From: Massilia sp. METH4
GTDB taxonomy: Bacteria > Pseudomonadota > Gammaproteobacteria > Burkholderiales > Burkholderiaceae_D
Reading direction: 5' to 3'
Assembly (NCBI RefSeq): GCF_037094685.1
Contig: NZ_CP146614.1
Location: 992,001 to 1,056,000, forward strand
Length of the DNA: 64,000 bases
The translations under genes were made by a program, and so were the position numbers. This document shows, piece after piece, positions 54,430-62,426 of this stretch. Each line of letters begins with the position of its first letter. Position 1 is the first letter of the stretch. Below the pieces are notes generated by a model. That model saw nothing but the letters and a program-made list of their open reading frames with translations, searched no databases and was not told where the DNA came from.

Positions 54430-56079
54430 TCAGAAATCGATGCCGATTCCACCGAACACGCGCACGTCCTTGTTGCCCCGGCTGGCCACCACCGTGCGCA
54501 ATGGCTTGGCCACTTCGACATAACCCTTGAGGCGTGCCGCGCCGCTGAAGCGCAGGCCGATGCCGGCCGCACGCAGCGAACCTTTCAGGTCGGGCCCGGC
54601 GACCTGACGGCGCCGCACCGACCCGCCGTCGTAGTACCCGTACAGCGTCGACTGGACGGGGCCGAGCACGGCGTTGTAACGGATCTCGGCCTTGCCGGCA
54701 GCGCCCTTCTCGCCGATGACTTCGGAGGGATCGTAGGCCCGCAGGAACGTATCGCCGCCCAGCCCGAGCTGTTCCGCGGTGGGCAGGGGATCGCGGCTGT
54801 ACTGCGCGGTCGCCGCCAGCAGCAGCGACCATTCGCCGCCGAGGTGCTGCAAGCGGGCCAGGTAGAGCGACAGTTTCGAGAACTGTGGATCAGCCAGTTC
54901 GTCCGGCCGGGACCGGGATGCACCCAGCATCGACAAGCCTTTCGACAGCTCGGCGTCCAGTACCGAAATACCGGCCGCCGCATCGGCATAATCGGCCGAC
55001 ACGCCGACTCGCAGGCTGCGTATCCGGTCCTCGCGGCTGGCGGTCGTGAGCACACTGTCGTAACTGTTGTTGTAGCCGGCAAAACCGGCACGCGCAGTAA
55101 GGTTGGCCTGGCGGCTGCGAACGATCGGGTACGTCAGGCCGATGCCGAGGTTGTCGCTGCTGGTGTCGATATTGCCGAGCGTGGACGTGGGCTTCGAGCG
55201 CGATGCCGAGGCATTGAACTGCAGCTTCAATCCGCGCGCGCCAAGCGGCATGTCGAACGCATAGCCGATGTACTTGAGGCGCTCGTCGCCGGAGCTGATG
55301 GCCCGCAGACCGTGATGGTCCAGGCGCCCCACCAGGCCGAAGAGATCGGCGCCGGCTTCGATCCGGACCCGGCCCAGCGCGGGTGTGCTGCGATTGTGGA
55401 CGGACAGGGAAAAGGTGGCAGGCGTCCTGGCCGCCACCACTGTGAGGCTCGAGGCATTGGGCAATGCGCCCGCTTTCAGGTTTGCCTGCACGGTAACCCC
55501 CGCGAGCTCGTTCACGAGCAGCAGGCTTCGCTCGAGTGTCGCAAGGCGCAATGGCTTCTCGGCAAGCACCGGCTCGAAGAAAGCGCGCAAGCGCGGTTCC
55601 TCGATGCCGACAAATGACACGCCGTCGATATAGCCTTCGAGTACGTCGATGCGCACGGTCGCCCCGGCCGCTTGCAGGTCCTGTTGCGGCACGATGGCTT
55701 GCGACAGGACATAGCCGCGTTCGCGATAGGCGGCCGAGATGCGCGCGGCAACCTGGAACACGTCCGCCAACGTCACCTCCCTGCCAACGAGCGGCGCCCA
55801 CAAAGGCTGCAACTGCGCACTGGTCAACACCGAGTTGCCGCTCAGCGCAATGCCCGAGAGTACGAGGCGTGTCTCCTGCGCGCCGGCGGGCATCTGTTCC
55901 GGGAAGCGCGAACGGTCGATCTGGATGGATTCGTTACGCGTAGTCGGCACCGGTTCCTTCTTGATGTCCTGCTCGATCCGGCCTGGCAGCACCGCGGGAG
56001 GAACGGTTTGCGCATGGCCAACCTCCCAGGCGCCGGTCAGCGCGAACACAATGCCAAGCACACGGGTTTTCTGGTTCAA
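54430..56079 (-). CDS. Two-partner secretion transporter (TpsB, FhaC/ShlB/HecB family)
   Basis: Encodes 549 residues from TTG 56079, supported by GGAGG five bases upstream. After a signal peptide (VLGIVFALTGAWEVGHA) come two POTRA domains (GIALSGNSVLTSAQLQPLWAPLVG and IDVLEGYIDGVSFVG) and a 16-strand barrel. GLGGDTFLRAYDPSE corresponds to the conserved L6 loop, here FLRAY in place of VRGY. It ends in Phe (GGIGIDF), as outer-membrane proteins do. It should carry the adjacent TpsA to the cell surface. Confidence 0.93.
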   Translation of the reverse strand: MNQKTRVLGIVFALTGAWEVGHAQTVPPAVLPGRIEQDIKKEPVPTTRNESIQIDRSRFPEQMPAGAQETRLVLSGIALSGNSVLTSAQLQPLWAPLVGREVTLADVFQVAARISAAYRERGYVLSQAIVPQQDLQAAGATVRIDVLEGYIDGVSFVGIEEPRLRAFFEPVLAEKPLRLATLERSLLLVNELAGVTVQANLKAGALPNASSLTVVAARTPATFSLSVHNRSTPALGRVRIEAGADLFGLVGRLDHHGLRAISSGDERLKYIGYAFDMPLGARGLKLQFNASASRSKPTSTLGNIDTSSDNLGIGLTYPIVRSRQANLTARAGFAGYNNSYDSVLTTASREDRIRSLRVGVSADYADAAAGISVLDAELSKGLSMLGASRSRPDELADPQFSKLSLYLARLQHLGGEWSLLLAATAQYSRDPLPTAEQLGLGGDTFLRAYDPSEVIGEKGAAGKAEIRYNAVLGPVQSTLYGYYDGGSVRRRQVAGPDLKGSLRAAGIGLRFSGAARLKGYVEVAKPLRTVVASRGNKDVRVFGGIGIDF

Positions 56080-56735
56080 CGCAGCCTCCGATGGAGTGAG
56101 GATACGGCGATAACCCGCCAGGCGCGGCGCAACGCCTCCGGAGCCGGCGGTAATGGTGTCAAGTGGACGAGCGTTGAAGCGTTATCGCGGCGCTTGCAAT
56201 CGGCGCACAGGTTTTCGCTTTCGTCCCGGGTGCGTGGTCAGCGGCCCCGGAAATGGGGGCCAGACCGCGCCAGGCAGCCCGCGGCATGGAACAGGAAGAG
56301 TGTTGGGTGCGCTGGCATGAGCACGTGAAGGACAACAGGCTTTGAAAGGATCGAGGTCGAAAAAGACGGACTTTGCGTGGGCGCGCATTCTTTCTCTCCT
56401 TTCGACTACAAGGCAACAATGAGCAGCTATGTAGGGGCATCTGCCAGCGGCGTTTTCGCGCCCGATGCTGTTCATTATCCGAGGCTTTCAAACGAATGGC
56501 ACAAGAATTTGCACGAAGCGCCAATAAACAACAGTTTCTATTCCTGGCAAATCATGCTGCTGTCGAGCTGGCCAATGGCTGGTTTCCACCTGCCATGGCT
56601 GCACAACCGTGCAACGTGTCCACCCACGATCACGCGCTTTCGCAACGACGCGACGCTGCCGCGCAAATGCGATTGCAATTGCGGGTGCTGCTTGCTAGGA
56701 TTTTCGTACCCGAATCTCAAGTATCGGACCCCGCG
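56080..56735. other. Long divergent control region, possible short frame at 56419
   Basis: 656 bases separate tpsB from the divergent genes. One frame (56419-56739, 106 residues, starting MSSYVGASASG) has AAGG before its ATG but no family resemblance and unusual composition, so I do not call it. GC content is lower than around it, especially from 56400 to 56720. Promoters for tpsB and for the rightward genes should lie here. Confidence 0.4.
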
Positions 56736-56972
56736 ATGAAGAAGCGAAAGTCGATGGACGCGTCGCCGCCGCGATCAGGCCAGGGCAACAACTGGTTCAG
56801 CCTGAGTCGCACGCTTGTATCGACCGTGATCACGATGATCGCGGCGATCATTGCCTATGAAACCGGAGCGCAGCTCAATCCCGGCGAGGTAACCTTCGTG
56901 TTTGCCTGCGTTTATGGATTGACCTGGTTCGGCGAGCTGTTGACCCGGTTGTATCGCAAGCCCCGGAGGTAA
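56736..56972 (+). CDS. Small membrane protein, 78 residues
   Basis: Starts at ATG 56736, though the frame is open upstream and no strong ribosome site is seen; a Met at 56754 is possible. Two hydrophobic segments, roughly LVSTVITMIAAIIAY and VTFVFACVYGLTWFGELL, with charged ends, suggest a holin-like or helper membrane protein. It is followed after one base by the GTG of the next gene, so the two are co-translated. Family not recognised. Confidence 0.55.
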   Translation: MKKRKSMDASPPRSGQGNNWFSLSRTLVSTVITMIAAIIAYETGAQLNPGEVTFVFACVYGLTWFGELLTRLYRKPRR

Positions 56973-56973
56973 C

Positions 56974-57987
56974 GTGCGCGCATCGATCCGCTTTGCTTGG
57001 GCACTGCCCATTGCCCTTTGGTCGAGTGCATCGTTCTCTCAGCAGGGCAATCCCCCCATCTTCAGTTGCGCGACCGACCGCCCGGCCATCGTGGAAGGGA
57101 GTAACGCAAACGTTTATGCATGGTTCGGCAGCGACCCCTACATCCCCGAACGCGGTGCCGCGAATCAGCAGATCACCTGGACCGCGAACGTCGGAAAGAT
57201 CACTCGTGGCAGCGAGGTATGGGACTTGTCGGCTGTACGCGCCGGCTCCGAGACGGTGCCCACACGAGCGCTTGCGACGGCATCCGTCCAGTCGGCAGGC
57301 AAGACGTACACATGCACAGTCGAAGTGATCGTGGCTCGGAAAGAAGCCGATCTGCCCATTCGCGGCGAGGTCAAGCCGGCGCCGCTGCTCCCGGCACGGC
57401 GCAACCTTCTACCCACCCAGCAGGAAGCCGATGGCTTCGGCCTTTACAGCTATCTCCTGTTCGCCACGCCGCCCCGCGACCCCGAATCCACAGCGCGGTA
57501 CTTGAAGGCAATTGAAGCCTACCTCTCGGTCTTCTCCGATGTGGACGCCTTCCTGTCGCGGCACATCGCGGCGAAGGAATTGAACGTCACCTACATGCCG
57601 CTGAAATCGGCGTATCAGGAAGGTGCTTCGGTCGAGGCGATGGCGAAGGACATTCTGGAACGCTATGACTACGCCGCCGCGCAGATACTGCTCCGCAAAG
57701 CCGGCATCGAGGACAGCAGCGGCCCCTTCCTGATTTCCTCGCTGGTACCGCTGCGCGCCGGCGACGCTGGCGCGCGCCTTCAGGAAGATCTTTCCGGCGT
57801 GGCGCCCGAGCTGATCTGGTTCTGGCTGCGCAGCTTCCACTACCTCGCCGCGCAGGAGCGCAGCTGGACAGAAGTGAACCTTCGCCGCTTCGGCCTGCGC
57901 TTGCGCAACGCCATTGCCGTGGGCGGGAAGGTGAGCCCGGCCGTGTACGACGTGCTGAAGACCGCCCTGCAATTCAAAGGCAAGTAG
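56974..57987 (+). CDS. Exported protein of unknown function, divergent from tpsB
   Basis: Encodes 337 residues from GTG 56974 with CGGAGG upstream. The signal peptide is FAWALPIALWSSASFSQQ. The mature N-terminal part (IFSCATDRPAIVEGSNANVYAWF to TYTCTVEVIV) looks like one Ig-like beta-sandwich with two cysteines; the remainder is helical (YLKAIEAYLSVFSDVDAFLS). I do not recognise the family. Its position beside the tps genes and its export suggest an envelope role. Confidence 0.7.
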   Translation: MRASIRFAWALPIALWSSASFSQQGNPPIFSCATDRPAIVEGSNANVYAWFGSDPYIPERGAANQQITWTANVGKITRGSEVWDLSAVRAGSETVPTRALATASVQSAGKTYTCTVEVIVARKEADLPIRGEVKPAPLLPARRNLLPTQQEADGFGLYSYLLFATPPRDPESTARYLKAIEAYLSVFSDVDAFLSRHIAAKELNVTYMPLKSAYQEGASVEAMAKDILERYDYAAAQILLRKAGIEDSSGPFLISSLVPLRAGDAGARLQEDLSGVAPELIWFWLRSFHYLAAQERSWTEVNLRRFGLRLRNAIAVGGKVSPAVYDVLKTALQFKGK

Positions 57988-58026
57988 GCGGGCGCGAGCG
58001 CGGTCAAGCAAGGCTACGGCAGGGAT

Positions 58027-58050
58027 ACGTCATACCTTCATCGGCAGAAT
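58027..58050 (-). pseudogene. Remnant matching the 3' end of the KimA-like permease gene
   Basis: On the minus strand this reads ATTCTGCCGATGAAGGTATGA, i.e. codons for ILPMKV and a stop. The 17 bases at 58034-58050 are identical to 59511-59527, the last codons of the permease gene at 59507. It looks like a leftover gene end on the far side of the effector-like pair. Confidence 0.45.
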
Positions 58051-58190
58051 AGATGAGCTATCTTCAACGAAGTCCATTCGCACTCTGCATTGGGCTACCG
58101 GGCGCCGCGCATGTACTGAAAAGAGCTGGCCCGCCGGGCTCAGTTCGGTGGGGTTTAGCAATAGGCTATGTCGGGTAATACATGGGAAAT

Positions 58191-58226
58191 ATCAGGGGAA
58201 AGATCAGGGGAAAGATCAGGGGCAAC
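58191..58226. repeat. 12-base tandem repeat, three units
   Basis: ATCAGGGGAAAG occurs at 58191-58202 and 58203-58214, with a third changed unit ATCAGGGGCAAC at 58215-58226. It lies just beyond the stop codon of the small exported protein gene. No function evident. Confidence 0.6.
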
Positions 58227-58230
58227 ATCA

Positions 58231-58665
58231 TTACCAGTCCAGCGGGCCGGTCGGGTCTGGATCGCGAATCAGGTAGCAGGACAGTGTTTTTGGCTGCCGC
58301 TTAGTGAACGTAGTAGCCTTATGCTCACGATAGCTAACTTCGTCGTGATAGCCAGTTGCGTTCCAACCCTTGTTGGGATCATTCGTATGATGAGTAAGCG
58401 AAATCACTTGATAACGGCATTCCGAGCCAATCGCCGCCAGTCGGAACGTGGTTCGCCCGATCGCTTGATCGATGATGCGGAAGTCTCCCGGCTCACAACG
58501 ACTGAACGGTGTCATCCATGAGATTGTACTGGGTGTAATCGTCAATGCGCCATGGCAGGCCCTGCCCGTCCCAAGAAAGCGCTCTGTTTTCGGCCCTGCT
58601 ACGGTCGAACTAAGGACGGCAACCAGCCCAATGCCGGCAAAGGCTAGTGGAAGAATCAATCGCAT
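58231..58665 (-). CDS. Small exported cysteine-rich protein, putative immunity partner
   Basis: Encodes 144 residues with a signal peptide (MRLILPLAFAGIGLVAVLSS). The mature part has four cysteines (RACHGAL, SRCEPGD, SECRYQV, LSCYLI), which suits two periplasmic disulfides. Its ATG lies ten bases before the end of the lysozyme-like gene, so the two are tightly coupled. A small periplasmic protein co-made with a wall-degrading enzyme fits an immunity protein. No family recognised, so this role is inferred from context. Confidence 0.65.
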   Translation of the reverse strand: MRLILPLAFAGIGLVAVLSSTVAGPKTERFLGTGRACHGALTITPSTISWMTPFSRCEPGDFRIIDQAIGRTTFRLAAIGSECRYQVISLTHHTNDPNKGWNATGYHDEVSYREHKATTFTKRQPKTLSCYLIRDPDPTGPLDW

Positions 58666-59417
58666 GTCTCACCACCAACCTTACTTCGACGGATGACTTC
58701 CAGGCAGTAGCTGATCTTCCGACTGTAACTAGGATCACCAACGTTATAGCGTTTGGCGATGCTGGCTGGTGTTATCAATTCCCAGCCAATAATGACTTTA
58801 CGCAAGGCAGCCTTCTGATACTGCAATGTCTGCCCGGGCCGCAGGAAAACATGGGCACCATTGCTTGTCTTCAGAATCTCGACCGTCGTGTCATTTTTTC
58901 GGGCGATCCGATCAAGACTATCACCAGCTTTGACCATGACGGAATGGATCCGTTTGTCGTTAGCATCCTTCACTGTCTGGATATCATAACGGGCATGGCG
59001 CATCAGAAGGTATGCTACGCCTGCCTCGATGTTGTGGCGAAGATTGGTCGTAACGGACGCGATGGTTAACCGTTGCCGTAACGAAGTTGGCATGATGAGC
59101 TCTCCACCTTCATTCCCGACAAGAAGCGCACGTAACCCAGGATCCCCCTCGTTCCCGATTTGCATGGGATTCTCTCTCCACGCCGGGTTATCGGGACCAC
59201 CGCTTTCGGTCCAAATCATGGCTTTAACGTATTGCCAGTCGAGGGACGTGTAACCGTTGCCACTCAGGTGGCTATTGAATATATTTACGGTACGTCGAAT
59301 GTCGCAGTCGTACCTGTGCCATCGTGAATCATTGATAGCTTCGTCAATAGTGTTCTGCCACTGTTCATACTTCGTCTGTCGTCTCGCCTCCGTCTTCAAA
59401 GCCTCTACGCTTTTCAT
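58656..59417 (-). CDS. Lysozyme/transglycosylase-like protein with LysM domain
   Basis: Encodes 253 residues from ATG 59417 (GGAGG upstream). The N-terminal half resembles a lytic transglycosylase: the catalytic Glu is probably Glu71 in AMIWTESGG, followed by NPMQIGNEGDPG and NIEAGVAYLL. A LysM peptidoglycan-binding domain follows (VKAGDSLDRIARKNDTTVEILKTSNG, about residues 160-205). There is no signal peptide, so export would need a specialised system such as type VI secretion. The downstream exported partner supports an effector/immunity pair. No secretion genes are in the window. Confidence 0.75.
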   Translation of the reverse strand: MKSVEALKTEARRQTKYEQWQNTIDEAINDSRWHRYDCDIRRTVNIFNSHLSGNGYTSLDWQYVKAMIWTESGGPDNPAWRENPMQIGNEGDPGLRALLVGNEGGELIMPTSLRQRLTIASVTTNLRHNIEAGVAYLLMRHARYDIQTVKDANDKRIHSVMVKAGDSLDRIARKNDTTVEILKTSNGAHVFLRPGQTLQYQKAALRKVIIGWELITPASIAKRYNVGDPSYSRKISYCLEVIRRSKVGGETCD

Positions 59418-59506
59418 ACCGCCTCCGAACTTTTTTGCCTGGAGCAGGCATCGTAGAGCGACGTTTCCTTGACGACGATGCGCTATCGCAACTATTCACG
59501 ATGGCG

Positions 59507-61468
59507 CTACACCTTCATCGGCAGAATCACCATCTGCAACCCCTCCAGATGCAACCTGCGCTGCACGGCGAGCGACGCCTGATTATGCAGCATGCGAATC
59601 AGCCAGTTATCGCTGGCGAAGATGAGCTTGCTGGTGAAGAAGATCGAATGCGGGAATTCGCGGCTGATCTCTTCGCACAGCCGGCTCACCTCTTCCACCG
59701 CGTCCGTGCCGAAGCCCAGATACGAAGAAGACGCCATGCCGTGGCTGTGGCAGAAGTCGACGAAGTACTCGAGCGTTTCGGCCGCCTCGTCGCGCATGCG
59801 GTCCATGGCGCCTTCGCCGCCGTACACATGCGAGTCCACGGTGCGGGCGTTCACGAAGATGAAGTTCTTGAAGTGGCCGGGGAACATGCGCTGCACCCAC
59901 AGCAGCGCGTGCAAGCCGCCGCCGCGCGACGTGCCGACGATGAAGACGGCCGTCTGGTCGTCCGCCTTCGGCTCGATCGGCTCGCGGTTCGGGCCGAAGG
60001 GCTGCGTGGCGAATACCTCGTCCACCGAGTGGATCGCCTGCTTGGTGCCGCGGTAGTGATTGCGCACCCAGATGCACATCGCGGCCATGACGCCGATGAT
60101 CAGGACCGTGGCCCAGCCGCCCTCCATGAAGCGCTCGACCAGCAGCACGATCAGGATGCCGGCGCAGATCACGAAGCCGACCAGCGACAGCAGCAGCCGG
60201 CGCAGCCAGTGGGTGCCCTTCTTCCGGTTGCGCGTCCAGTACAGCACCAGGCCGAGCAGCGAGATCGCGAACGTGAGGAACACGGAAATCGAATACAGCA
60301 CCACCAGCAGGGTGACGCTGCCGCCGGTCCAGAACAGGATCGCCAGCGCGCCCAGGCCCATCACGAGGATGCCGTTCTGCGTGACCAGCCGCGTGGAGAG
60401 GTAGCGGAACTTGTGCGGCACCCACGAATCGCCGGCCATGTTCGCCAGCACCGATGGGCCGCCGAGGAAACCGGTATTGGCGGCGACGAACAGCAGCCCC
60501 GCCTCGAAGGCCAGCACCACGGCCAGCAAGACCTGGTTCAGTACCCCGCCGTTTGGTATCGCGTTGTCGATGATGCTGCGGAAGGTGGAAGCGTTGAGCG
60601 TTTCGCCCGTGATCGGCGTAGCATCCCACAGCAGGTAGAGCAGGATGATGCCGCTGGCCGTGAACGCCAGCGACAGGGCCATGTAGAGCATCGTCACCTT
60701 GCCGGTGCGCACACGCGGCTCGGCCAGCAGGTTGATGTTGTTGGACACGGCCTCCAGCCCCGTGTAGGTGCCGCCGCCATGCGAGTACGCAAGCAGCAGC
60801 ATGCCGGCCACGCCGGCCCAGCCCACGGTGCCGGCCAGCGCCTGGGTCTCGTCGATGGTGCTCGGCACCAGGTCCGGCAGGTACGATGCGTGAGCGGCGA
60901 TGCCATACACGATCAGCACCAGGTGCGTGATCACGAAGCCGATGAAGATCGGCAGCAGGATCTGGATCGCTTCCTTCAGGCCGCGCAGGTTCATCACGAT
61001 CAACAGGCCGATGAAGAACGCCTCGGCCCATAACTTATAGGGCTGGAACCAGAGCGGCAGGAAGGACGCCAGCGCGTCGACGCCGGAAGCGATCGAGATC
61101 GCGATCGTCAGCACATAGTCGAGGATCAGCGCGCAGCCGGCGATCAGGCCGAGATACGGCCCCACCAGCTTCGTCGCCACGCGGTAGCCGCCGCCGCCGG
61201 TGGGGAACAGTTCGATGACCTGGTTGTATGCCAGCGCGATGATGAACACGGTGACGGCCGTGGCCAGTGCCATGTACAGGCCAAGGTGCGTGTGCGCGCC
61301 CAGCGCCTTGAAGGTTTCTTCCGGCCCGTAGGCGGAGGACGAGAGGCCGTCCGCCCCCAGTCCCACCCACGCCAGGAAGGCCACCAGCGCCATCGAGTGG
61401 CGGGTTTCCTTCGCGAGCGGGTCGAGCGGCTTGCCCAGGATGATTTCGCGGATCTTATTGTTCTTCAT
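59507..61468 (-). CDS. APC-superfamily permease, KimA-like
   Basis: Encodes 653 residues: twelve membrane helices in the first 450 or so and a C-terminal cytoplasmic domain of about 190 residues. GLGADGLSSSAYGPEETF at the start and FPTGGGGYRVATKLVGPYLGL are typical of the branch that contains the potassium importer KimA of Bacillus; the cytoplasmic tail starts near RNHYRGTKQAIHSVDEVF. Potassium or amino-acid transport is likely, with the tail serving regulation. The last 17 bases of the gene recur at 58034. Confidence 0.82.
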   Translation of the reverse strand: MKNNKIREIILGKPLDPLAKETRHSMALVAFLAWVGLGADGLSSSAYGPEETFKALGAHTHLGLYMALATAVTVFIIALAYNQVIELFPTGGGGYRVATKLVGPYLGLIAGCALILDYVLTIAISIASGVDALASFLPLWFQPYKLWAEAFFIGLLIVMNLRGLKEAIQILLPIFIGFVITHLVLIVYGIAAHASYLPDLVPSTIDETQALAGTVGWAGVAGMLLLAYSHGGGTYTGLEAVSNNINLLAEPRVRTGKVTMLYMALSLAFTASGIILLYLLWDATPITGETLNASTFRSIIDNAIPNGGVLNQVLLAVVLAFEAGLLFVAANTGFLGGPSVLANMAGDSWVPHKFRYLSTRLVTQNGILVMGLGALAILFWTGGSVTLLVVLYSISVFLTFAISLLGLVLYWTRNRKKGTHWLRRLLLSLVGFVICAGILIVLLVERFMEGGWATVLIIGVMAAMCIWVRNHYRGTKQAIHSVDEVFATQPFGPNREPIEPKADDQTAVFIVGTSRGGGLHALLWVQRMFPGHFKNFIFVNARTVDSHVYGGEGAMDRMRDEAAETLEYFVDFCHSHGMASSSYLGFGTDAVEEVSRLCEEISREFPHSIFFTSKLIFASDNWLIRMLHNQASLAVQRRLHLEGLQMVILPMKV

Positions 61469-61619
61469 GTCTGCCCGGCCGGTGCGGGCCGGCTGTTGTC
61501 GAAACAGGCGAGATGATACGCCAATCGACTTCCGGACCCGTTATCAGACGGGCAACACGTCGCCACGGATGACCAGGGTTGCTCCCGCTGGGCAAATCAG
61601 TGATAATGCACGGCGCGTC

Positions 61620-61704
61620 GCCGGGATGGCGGAATAGGTAGACGCACGGGACTCAAAATCCCGCGCCGCAAGGCGTACCGGTTCGATTCCGGTTCCCGGC
61701 ACCA
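61620..61704 (+). tRNA. tRNA-Leu (anticodon CAA)
   Basis: A complete cloverleaf of 85 bases. The acceptor stem GCCGGGA pairs with TCCCGGC, and the D arm contains GGCGGAATAGGTAGACGC. The anticodon loop CTCAAAA gives CAA between CGGGA and TCCCG, and the long variable arm CGCCGCAAGGCG marks a class II tRNA. The T arm is GGTTCGATTCC. CCA is encoded at 61702-61704. Confidence 0.96.
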
Positions 61705-61737
61705 CCCTCTTGCATCACGCTGCATCATCAAAGCTCA

Positions 61738-61772
61738 AACCCGCATGTTTTCAAGGCATTGCGGGTTTTTTG
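61738..61772 (+). terminator. Terminator after tRNA-Leu
   Basis: AACCCGCA (61738-61745) pairs with TGCGGGTT (61760-61767), followed by a run of T residues. It lies 34 bases after the tRNA. Confidence 0.75.
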
Positions 61773-61775
61773 TTG

Positions 61776-62172
61776 CCTCAAGCTGTCTCACAAAGGAGCA
61801 TCACAGCTCAGTAGTTTGGTAGCGCTGTTGGTGGTACGTCGCCCGACTGCAAACATCGCCAGGCTCCGCGTCGAGTTGTTGCCAAGTGGCGCAGATGGCG
61901 CCGTCCCGCTACTGGCGTCCCGATCGCGGCGGCTGCGGCCGGCCAGCTTGATGTCCGCAGCCCTGCCCCTGATGGGCACGGTTTTCTCCATTTACATGCC
62001 CGGTCATCCCCGGTGATAGACCGTGATTCTGGAATTCACCTCGTTCAACTTATCCTGGTTGTCGAATCTGCCGAGCGATCCAGGTTTTTCAGCCCATCAA
62101 GGGACGCATTGATTTATTGCTGGTGGATGAGATCAGGCCTTGAAACGTGGGCCAAGATCGCCGCCACGAATA
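61776..62172. other. Gene-free stretch right of tRNA-Leu
   Basis: About 400 bases with no supported gene on either strand; the short frames have no ribosome sites and no family resemblance. It ends at the nested-hairpin repeat. The base composition is mixed, which may reflect decayed sequence near a tRNA, a common integration site. Confidence 0.4.
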
Positions 62173-62275
62173 AGAGCGCCTAACAAAACCCCCATGGCTG
62201 CGTTGCGGCGTCTCGCCGTACAGGTGTACTGTCTTCGACGCCGCGCCTTGCCCTGCGGGTTTTGTTAGGCGCTCT
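62173..62275. repeat. Nested-hairpin repeat, MITE-like (103 bases)
   Basis: Perfect 19-base terminal inverted repeats, AGAGCGCCTAACAAAACCC (62173-62191) and its reverse complement (62257-62275), enclose a second stem (GCGGCGTC/GACGCCGC) and a third around GTACAGGTGTAC. The symmetric three-level structure is typical of small non-autonomous mobile or REP-like elements in this bacterial group. No coding capacity. Confidence 0.75.
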
Positions 62276-62315
62276 AAATCAGCGTTTCCGAAGCTGTCAT
62301 GACAGAAATCTACCG

Positions 62316-62366
62316 ACAAAAAGAAAGCCGTGATATGCAGCCATTTCGGGTGCATATCACGGCTTT
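62316..62366 (-). terminator. Terminator of phasin gene
   Basis: AAAGCCGTGATATGCA (62324-62339) pairs perfectly with TGCATATCACGGCTTT (62351-62366); on the minus strand the hairpin is followed by CTTTTTG. It lies about 60 bases beyond the phasin stop codon. Confidence 0.75.
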
Positions 62367-62426
62367 CGGGCATTAGGACAGTCCGGCTACCAGGAGCAGC
62401 CCGTAAGGCCTTGCTTGTCATGCGGC

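Noticed and set aside
56419..56739. A 106-codon plus-strand frame upstream of the 78-residue membrane protein
   Set aside because: It has AAGG before the ATG but odd composition (rich in Cys, Trp and Pro in its second half) and overlaps the better supported downstream frame; not called as a gene.
59430..59460. GCCTG-GAG-CAGGC hairpin beside a T run between the permease and the LysM gene
   Set aside because: The T run precedes the stem on the plus strand, and on the minus strand the tail is A-rich, so it cannot work as an intrinsic terminator for either gene.
61786..61830. Sequence resembling a tRNA D-arm (AGCTCAGTAGTTTGGTAGCGC) right of tRNA-Leu
   Set aside because: No matching acceptor, anticodon or T arm can be formed around it, so it is not a tRNA gene; at most a fragment.
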